A stretch of 64,000 nt of DNA from positions 1,181,841 to 1,245,840 of the forward strand of contig JADPYG010000089.1 in the NCBI GenBank assembly GCA_017654735.1. The letters are read 5' to 3'. The position numbers and the translations under genes were made by a program. The stretch comes from Vishniacozyma victoriae. Taxonomy: Eukaryota; Basidiomycota; Tremellomycetes; Tremellales; Bulleribasidiaceae. The notes under the pieces were generated by a model. The model was not told the DNA's origin and searched no databases. It was given only the letters and a program-made list of their open reading frames with translations. Positions 58,290-64,000 of this stretch are shown piece after piece. Positions within the stretch are counted from its first letter, which is position 1, and each line of letters opens with the position of its first letter.

Positions 58290-59537
58290 TTACTCCATTG
58301 CTGCTTGACCAAGGTTCCCATGGCCTGAATTAATTGATCGCGTGAGGTGGTACTTGAGACCATTTGCCTGCTTGTAGACTTTCCCACAGCCATCGATGGG
58401 GCAAGGGAATCGTTTGTCGCCCTCTGCATCACTGCCTGTGGCTTCCTCTCGTGCTGCAGCCTTCTCTGCTTTTCTTTGAGCTTTACGCATGGCTTTCGCT
58501 GCTTGCTGCTCCGCGGTGAGAATAGCGCCAGCTCGAGGTTGCTCTTGTGCAGCTGTCGGTTGGAAAGAGAGCAGACTCGGCGGTACCCCTTGAGGCGGAG
58601 CGCTGGTGTGCTGAGAGCGAAAGGCGCCGACCCATGGATTCGACATGCCGTTGTGACCGGATCCAAGAGGTAAGCGCGTGCTAAACTGCGGTTGAACCCC
58701 CAAAAGAGATGCAGGCGTTGGTGTAGGAGCCGGATCGTCCATTTCGATGTCCATCATGCCTGGCGGGGTAGGTACATCGCTCGGATTCATCGACGAAGAG
58801 TGTCCCATTGACGAGTTGGCATGATTGTGAGGTGCCGGCCGTCCAACAGCTGTGTGGGCAGCGCTTATCGCTGCCTTCTTGACTTCCGGTGCCAGGTTGG
58901 CGTGATCCTCCTCGTAGCTGGATGATTAATTCGACCCATATGATAAGATTGACACTCACTGCTCCAGCAATTCGTGCAAGCCTCCAAGCTGCTTCCCGCA
59001 ACAACTGAAATCCCTCACATATCGCGCTTCCATCTCTCGATCACGATCCCTGCCGAAACTCGAACCCATCGCTCCAAGACTACCAACGAAACTGCCGGGG
59101 CCACCCCAACCTTGTCCCTGATTGTGCCAACGTGGTGGCGACATACTCATGCCCATTGAAGACGACCCAATCGAAGATGAGCCCAATGCTGCAGCTGAAA
59201 AGTGGAAATTCGGTCCGAAAGAAGCTGGATGTACTCCAGAATGCGGGTTCGATGCGACCGAGTTGTGATTCGGTATGTTTGTCCTAGATATCAGCCGGAG
59301 CGAGTCATCATACACATACGCTTGTCCATACGAAGAATCTGCGCCCTGCATGGGATCAACGGCCATCCCATTTGATGGGGTACCGTTCGCCCAGCGGACC
59401 GATTGAAAGCTGCTCTGTCTCGGGAAGCTTCGACCGGTTCCACTACCCGACGACTGATTCATCCCGAACGATTGACCAGATCCTGGAATAGGTTGCGACT
59501 GGCCTGAAGGACCATTGTTGGGTGTTGGATAAGCCAT
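58290..59537 (-). CDS. Sfp1-like C2H2 zinc-finger transcription factor
   Basis: Likely nuclear regulator. Starts MAYPTPNNGPSGQSQPIPGS; the N-half is Ser/Gly/Asn-rich. A 36-nt intron at 59284-59319 (GTATGT donor, CTGATATCTAG end) is probably removed. Then YVRDFSCCGKQLGGLHELLE and HYEEDHANLAP, the first, Cys-Cys type finger of Sfp1-like proteins, split by an intron; a Pro-rich middle (VPTPPGMMDIEMDDPAPTPT); a basic coiled part (KAMRKAQRKAEKAAAREEAT); and a last finger FPCPIDGCGKVYKQANGLKY followed by H residues. In yeast Sfp1 controls ribosome-related genes, but equivalence is inferred from domain order only. The last His spacing of the second finger is longer than usual (H-x8-H), so its zinc binding may be weak. 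Confidence 0.8.
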
Positions 59538-60466
59538 GATGTGTTGTGTATGTACTGGACTCGGTAAGTCGATCCAAGTGATAGTGGTGGTGATAGAGGA
59601 GACCGGCAGTCACCGGGCGCCTAACGATGACAGGTCCGGTAGATTCCTGGATTCCCGCTTTCAGGAGTTCCTGAATCACATGCTTACAAATTAGAATCCA
59701 TGATCAACCTTTTAGCGGAGTGTACTACACCAATCAAGCTCAGTTGTGCTTGTGATGGTAGACACAACTGAGTGACAAGCAAAACTTAGTCTTTTTCAGT
59801 GAATCATGCATGCTGCTTGAGGAGAGAGTGTTACAATCTGGATCATGCCCATACATACCATACTTGATAAAGTTCTATGCCAGCTAGTGAATAAGTTGTC
59901 AAGTTTCAGGGGAGCAATTTGATCTGTTTGACTGTGAACAATTCCCTGTGGTGAGAGGAGAATTGTCATGGTGGCCAAGCGTATTCTATTCTACACACCT
60001 ATTGTTCTGCTTGCCTCTCAAACTATCAAATATACTGTTACAACTTGCTCCCCGGGAGGCCAGATAAAGCCAGAGCCAAGATAGATCACAACTGTTGTAG
60101 GGCAAACTTGAGTAAAGAGCACATGGGGTCTCTACGGCTAGACCAGTGGGTCAAAGATAAACACGTAAAGGGATGTATAAAACTAGAAGTGTGTAAACTG
60201 ACTAAGAAGGGCTCAAAGGATCCCACTTAAGGTGATTTGACCCTTAGGAAAAGGATCAATGAGTCTGAGATGTGGTTCCTTATATACCTTTCCAAAGGCT
60301 AACCCAGTGCCAAGATGGTGCCAGCCGGTGCCAACCGGTGAAAGTGCCAGGTGGTACCGTTTGGTGTGAGCTGGTGTTGGGCGGTTGTTACGGAACTGTC
60401 CTGGCGTAAATTGGCAGAGACAATTAGACAGCAAACGTTTAGAGTGTGAAGTCAGAGGAGACTTAG
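59538..60466. other. Intergenic with short GGTGCCA-type repeats, flank of the retroelement
   Basis: 929 bases from the Sfp1-like promoter to the LTR. It is less compact than the rest of the window. From about 60303 to 60390 there are degenerate GTGCCA/GGTGCCAACCGGTG units. No frame is coding-like. The repeat patch may be a remnant of another element, but I cannot show it. Confidence 0.4.
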
Positions 60467-61117
60467 TGTCACGGAATCATATCGATCATCACCTAAATAG
60501 CTCTAAATCTCTCCGACACTTGAATAACTTCAACTACACTCGTTCACATATCAACCTGCACTATTTGGATAACGCGCCAAGCTAACTTACGCCAACTTAT
60601 TCCACTTTTGGCCAAGTTCAACGAAATCTTATGGTTCTCGAAGAACAATAAGAACTTATCAATAATTCATCTATTGTTCTTCAGGGTCAGGCTCGTTTAG
60701 CGAAACCTAGCCCAAACGCTCTATTGTTCTCATCGCCGGTGATCTTATTGTTCTTAGAACCGGACGCATGCTACCAATGGATTATGAAGGATATATAAGG
60801 AGGTCGCCGAGGCTCAAAGAACCTCAGCGATCTCTGATTGTTGTTAATTAATAGTAACCTATTGTTATACACCCGTAGCTTAACCTATCTTCATATAGTA
60901 TTGTTATACAATCATTATCGCCCACCTATTTCTCTCGTAACTTCCTTGCACGCTACCTCAACCGACACTTGATCTAGCGGCATCTCAACGCCCTTAGCTC
61001 ATTTTCGCCGAAGCTCGCCGAAGATATTTCAATCTCTTCGAGACAGATCTATCTGAGCCACGCCTATTCTCGAGTTGGACGTCGACACCTATCGTTGGTC
61101 GACGTAGCTTAGTGACA
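60467..61117 (+). repeat. 5' LTR of the Ty3/gypsy element
   Basis: Bounded by a perfect 6-base inverted repeat, TGTCAC ... GTGACA, opening TG and closing CA as LTRs do. A TATATAA box sits at 60792-60798, with the expected RNA start about 30 bases on. U3 is AT-rich and holds several TATTGTTCT-like copies. The 3' LTR is outside the window, so the boundary is not confirmed by alignment. Confidence 0.7.
60792..60798 (+). promoter_or_regulatory. TATA box in the LTR
   Basis: TATATAA in the middle of the LTR, in the position expected for the end of U3. It would place the RNA start near 60825. Confidence 0.5.
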
Positions 61118-61126
61118 GTATCAGAG
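61118..61126 (+). other. Candidate primer-binding site
   Basis: GTATCAGAG follows the LTR end GTGACA directly. It matches the core of the initiator-Met tRNA complement (TGGTATCAGAG) used by many plant elements. The host tRNA was not seen, so this is a candidate only. Confidence 0.4.
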
Positions 61127-61288
61127 ATCGCTCTATATCCTCGTCCAACTCCCTTTGTCCTTATCATTCCTCAATACTCCTCTCCCTGCCCTCTTAATTC
61201 ATTCCTCAGGCCCCACCTCCTCCACCCACCCACAGCCATTCATACAACAGCTCCCCCTCTTCGCCGACACTCCCGCCCTCACCCCCAG

Positions 61289-62458
61289 ATGTCTATTCCA
61301 AATTCCTCTGCCGGTATGTCTAGGACTAGATCTGGCCAAGAAATCGGAACCCAGGACACACCCGATATACCCGAGCGTACCATTTCGCCAAACATCGAAG
61401 ATCCAGAGGATCTTGAACAAAATGTCGGCGACAATCGACTACCATTGCCGAATGTCAACGTTCCTATTGATCCGGCGATGTTCCAACAACAAATGATGGC
61501 CATGATGAACCTCCTTACGCAATCTGTCGCCAATCAGAATCGACAATCGGCTTCCCCAGCACCACCTAAGATTCAGGAACCCAAGGTTAAGGATCCCGAA
61601 ACCTTCCATGGCCAACGAGACTCCCTTAACGCCTTCATTACCGAATGTGAACACGTCTTCGAGCTTCAGCCCTCTCAATTCGGTGATGACCGAACCAGAG
61701 TCAGCTATATGATCTCGCTTCTTCGAGGAAACCCGCTCTTAGCCGTACGACCATTGCTCTCCTTCAATCCTCGACCATACTTCCTCGACAACCACCGCTT
61801 GTTTGTCGAATACCTGCAGACCAACTATGGTGATCCGGATGAAAAGGGTACCGCTCGACGAAAGCTTAAGAATCTCCGCCAAATTACTTCCGCTTCGGCA
61901 TACTTCGCCGAGTTTCAACAATATATCGCCATTCTTGGTTGGGTAGATCAGGATCCTATCATCGATAAGGCTATTGATGGACTGAAGTCTTACCTTAAGG
62001 ATGAAGTCGCTCGCTCTGGACATAGGCCGAATACTCTCTCTGAACTCATCGCATTCATCATCCCTCTCGACAATCGACTTTACGAGCGAGAGCAGGAGAA
62101 GAGATACGAGACACGAAATGCGACCCCAAGAGCTACCACCAATGCTAGGCCAACTCAACCTACTAGTAACATGACGTCAGTAACTTCGGCTACCTTTACT
62201 CCGAGATCGACAAACTTCGCCGACACCAAACCGACCAACACTAATTATACTCGAAATGCTGGCAGCACTCCTCGTGGACCACTACCCGATGCCGAAAAAC
62301 AACGACGAAGGGATGACAACCTCTGCTTATACTGCGCGGAGCAGGGTCATTCCGCTACCGACTGCCCGCTTGCACTAGCTCGAAGTGCTAGAACTCAAGT
62401 TAAATTTGAGACGCGACAAACACCTTCGTCGGGAAACGGCCAAGGCTCGACGAATTAG
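61289..62458 (+). CDS. Gag capsid/nucleocapsid protein of the Ty3/gypsy element
   Basis: Structural protein of about 389 residues. The frame is open from 61112, but the first ATG is at 61289 (MSIPNSSAGMSRTRSGQ). The middle has the retrotransposon gag/capsid pattern: VKDPETFHGQRDSLNAFITE, YLQTNYGDPDEKGTARRKLK, YFAEFQQYIAILGWVDQDPI and DKAIDGLKSYLKDEVARSG. A basic, Thr/Asn-rich linker precedes one CCHC zinc knuckle at residues 346-359 (C-x2-C-x4-H-x4-C). The stop is TAG at 62456-62458. A -1 shift site lies seven codons before the stop. Confidence 0.9.
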   Translation: MSIPNSSAGMSRTRSGQEIGTQDTPDIPERTISPNIEDPEDLEQNVGDNRLPLPNVNVPIDPAMFQQQMMAMMNLLTQSVANQNRQSASPAPPKIQEPKVKDPETFHGQRDSLNAFITECEHVFELQPSQFGDDRTRVSYMISLLRGNPLLAVRPLLSFNPRPYFLDNHRLFVEYLQTNYGDPDEKGTARRKLKNLRQITSASAYFAEFQQYIAILGWVDQDPIIDKAIDGLKSYLKDEVARSGHRPNTLSELIAFIIPLDNRLYEREQEKRYETRNATPRATTNARPTQPTSNMTSVTSATFTPRSTNFADTKPTNTNYTRNAGSTPRGPLPDAEKQRRRDDNLCLYCAEQGHSATDCPLALARSARTQVKFETRQTPSSGNGQGSTN

Positions 62459-64000
62459 GCAAGTCTCGCCGAGCCTCAACCTATTTCCTTTCTGCTATCC
62501 CCGCTTCGCTACCTGTACCTGAATATACTCTACCTCCTACTACTTCATCGCCATGCAACCTTATCTCTGTCCCTTTCCTCTCAAACCAATCCCAACCCGT
62601 TTCCACCTCGACTCTAGGTACCAATACCTCACACTGTCTTCATACATTGTGGGATACTGGCGCCTCCGAATCATATATCAGCTCCGACTCCTTACTCCAT
62701 GTACCAATTACTCCGATTGCTTATCCGAAACCAATCGAGCTTCGACTATTTGATGGGAAACCATCCTCTGCCGGCCAAATCTCGCATTACATCGACACAT
62801 GTATCCGAACTTTGCCGACATCTACTCCACTTCCTATTCGGCTCAACGTTACAACGTTATGCGACGCCGACCTTGTCCTAGGATCGACATGGATGGCCAA
62901 AAACGGATCCATTATCGACCTATGAAATTCCCTTGTCGCCTTAAACCAACCTGTTTCAGTACATTCTACGAAAGAAGTACTTCGAGCCTCTTCAATCAAG
63001 AGGAACCCTTGCACCTATCCCAATAACATCGCCTTAGGAACACGACTTCCATCGCCACCACCTATGTCACCCACAGATGATCTACCCGAATTGATTGCAT
63101 CTGCCGTTGTTACAGAAGATCAACAGAAGTTGACTACTGCCGCCCCGGATCGCCGAAACGACTCGACCGACTCCGCTATTGCTCCCCCATCACCGAAACC
63201 CTCCGAAACCGACTCCACTGAGTCTATTCGCGCCGTCTTACGATCTGCCTTGAGCGAAATATCGCCGAGAGTAGGCGAAGATATTTACAATCAGCCGCAG
63301 TTATCCAAAGACGATTATGCGGAGCTGGTCTCCACCGAACCTCAATTTTATGAACCTATCGATACTACCGAAGACGATAAGGAAACTCAAGAACTTCTAT
63401 CCCAAATACCCGACTATTGCCACGACTTCCTTGACATCTTTCGACAGAAGCAGGGAACTCAAACACTACCACCATCACGAGAATACGACATGAAGATCGA
63501 TCTCCGACCTTCGGCGAAGTTATCCGCAGCCAAACTATACCAGTTGAGCGATGATCAACGTAAGGTATTGTTAGAAACATTGGAGCGAGAGATGGCTGCA
63601 GGTCGAATACGCCCAAGTAAAGCTTCCTATGGATCGCCAATGTTCTTCGTTCCAAAGAAAGATGGCCGATGGCGTATGGTCGTCGACTACCGTAAAATAA
63701 ACGAGGAGACAATCCCCGACGCCTATCCACTTCCTCTCATCAGCCAAATTACCAATGATCTTAGCAAGGCTAAGTTCTTCACCAAACTCGATCTTGTTGG
63801 AGCTTACCAACTCCTCCGAATGGCTATAGGTCAGGAACCTCTCACCGCCTTCAGAACCCAATACGGCATGTTTGAATCACTCGTTGTTCGAGATGGTCTT
63901 CGAAACGCCCCCGCTGTATTCCAACACTTCCTCAACGACATCTTCAAAGAACTCTTAGGTCGAGGAGTTACTATCTATATCGACGATATCCTCATATATG
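62410..64000 (+). pseudogene. Pol (protease and reverse transcriptase) of the Ty3/gypsy element, with one in-frame stop, partial
   Basis: Pol is in the -1 frame relative to gag and is open from 62410, overlapping gag by 49 bases. Protease: LWDTGASESYISSDSLLHV (catalytic DTGA at about 62653) and ADLVLGSTWMAKNGS. A TGA at 62923-62925 interrupts the frame right after the protease; from there the same frame is open to the window end. After a linker of about 150 residues comes RT: PDYCHDFLDIFRQKQGTQTL, LYQLSDDQRKVLLETLEREM, ASYGSPMFFVPKKDGRWRMV, KFFTKLDLVGAYQLLRM (first catalytic Asp) and YIDDILIY (63976-63999). The stop may be a mutation of this copy or a sequencing error. RNase H and integrase are not in view. 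Confidence 0.85.
62431..62475 (+). promoter_or_regulatory. Predicted -1 ribosomal frameshift signal (gag-pol)
   Basis: Heptamer G GGA AAC (62431-62437) lies in the gag frame in the right register. After a 6-base spacer a stem pairs 62444-62449 (GGCTCG) with 62470-62475 (CGAGCC), with a further 3 bp inside (62451-62453 with 62466-62468). The gag stop lies in the loop. A -1 shift enters the open pol frame. Confidence 0.75.

Larger units (their letters stand above)
60467..64000 (+). mobile_element. Ty3/gypsy LTR retrotransposon, left part, truncated by the window end
   Basis: Layout in order: a 651-base LTR starting TGTCAC and ending GTGACA; a primer-binding-like GTATCAGAG directly after it; gag with a CCHC knuckle; protease with DTGA; reverse transcriptase with FTKLDL and YIDD. 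Order PR before RT and RT sequence type (PSKASYGSPMFFVPKKDGRW, KINEETIPDAYPLPLI) mark Ty3/gypsy (Metaviridae). RNase H, integrase and the 3' LTR lie beyond the window. One in-frame TGA in pol (62923-62925) suggests this copy may be inactive. Codon use and base composition of gag and pol are close to those of the host genes, so the element looks adapted to the genome. Confidence 0.92.

Noticed and set aside
61112..61288. Upstream extension of gag from a GTG at 61112
   Set aside because: It would begin inside the LTR end and the primer-site region. The first ATG is at 61289, and retroelement gag starts lie downstream of the primer site.
1..64000. CRISPR arrays, rRNA, tRNA or bacterial-type operons
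   Set aside because: No regularly spaced repeats, no rRNA segments and no convincing tRNA cloverleaf were seen by eye. A tRNAscan or Infernal run would be decisive for tRNAs and small RNAs.

Overview
The window is nuclear DNA of a basidiomycete fungus, most likely a tremellomycete of the Cryptococcus/Kwoniella/Tremella type. Nearly every gene is cut by many very short introns (mostly about 35-60 nt) with GTRNGT donors, a CTGAC/CTGAT branch point close to the acceptor, and occasional microexons. The gene families are purely fungal/eukaryotic (Zn2Cys6 regulator, Kre2/Mnt1 mannosyltransferase, Sfp1-like factor, Bqt4, neutral trehalase). There is no bacterial, organellar or CRISPR content. Gene models were built by eye from both strands, by joining exons at consensus splice sites where the joined frame restores a known protein family. 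All boundaries are predictions.

Layout. 0-8 kb: a small secreted protein, a hexokinase and the cohesin ATPase SMC1, all on the minus strand. 8-20 kb: two tandem, similar major-facilitator (14-TM drug-efflux type) transporters, a Zn2Cys6 transcription factor and a mitochondrial-type family III CoA-transferase, all on the plus strand. 20-32 kb: an RRM RNA-binding protein, a GPI-anchored-type Ala/Ser-rich surface protein, a Kre2/Mnt1-type mannosyltransferase (minus), a NIPA-type Mg2+ transporter, mitochondrial ribosomal protein uL4m (minus), a glycine-rich secreted protein and ribosomal protein S16. 32-44 kb: the SUN-domain nuclear envelope protein Sad1, an unrecognised protein, a LaeA-like methyltransferase (minus), a DHA1-type MFS transporter and a second unrecognised protein (minus). 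44-60 kb: neutral trehalase (minus), an alpha/beta hydrolase, alpha-tubulin, a CaMKK/Sak1-type kinase, the Bqt4 nuclear envelope protein (minus), the ribosome assembly factor Mrt4 and an Sfp1-like zinc-finger factor (minus). 60.4-64 kb: the left end of a Ty3/gypsy LTR retrotransposon (LTR, gag, protease, start of reverse transcriptase) that runs off the window.

Functional themes. Several genes belong to chromosome and nuclear mechanics: SMC1 (cohesin), SAD1 and BQT4 (telomere-nuclear envelope tethering in fission yeast) and TUB1 (spindle). SMC1, SAD1 and BQT4 each carry an ACGCGT (MluI cell-cycle box) within about 100 bp of the start codon. Others are housekeeping metabolism and translation (hexokinase, trehalase, RPS16, uL4m, MRT4).

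No wholly new multi-gene system is evident. The most striking signals are: a textbook -1 frameshift signal (heptamer GGGAAAC, 6-nt spacer, GC-rich hairpin) at the gag-pol junction of the retroelement, followed by one in-frame TGA in pol; microexons of 8, 13, 14 and 19 nt; a GC-AG intron and a 35-nt intron in one transporter; and two stop-free, multiple-of-three introns in SMC1 whose retention would only insert residues.
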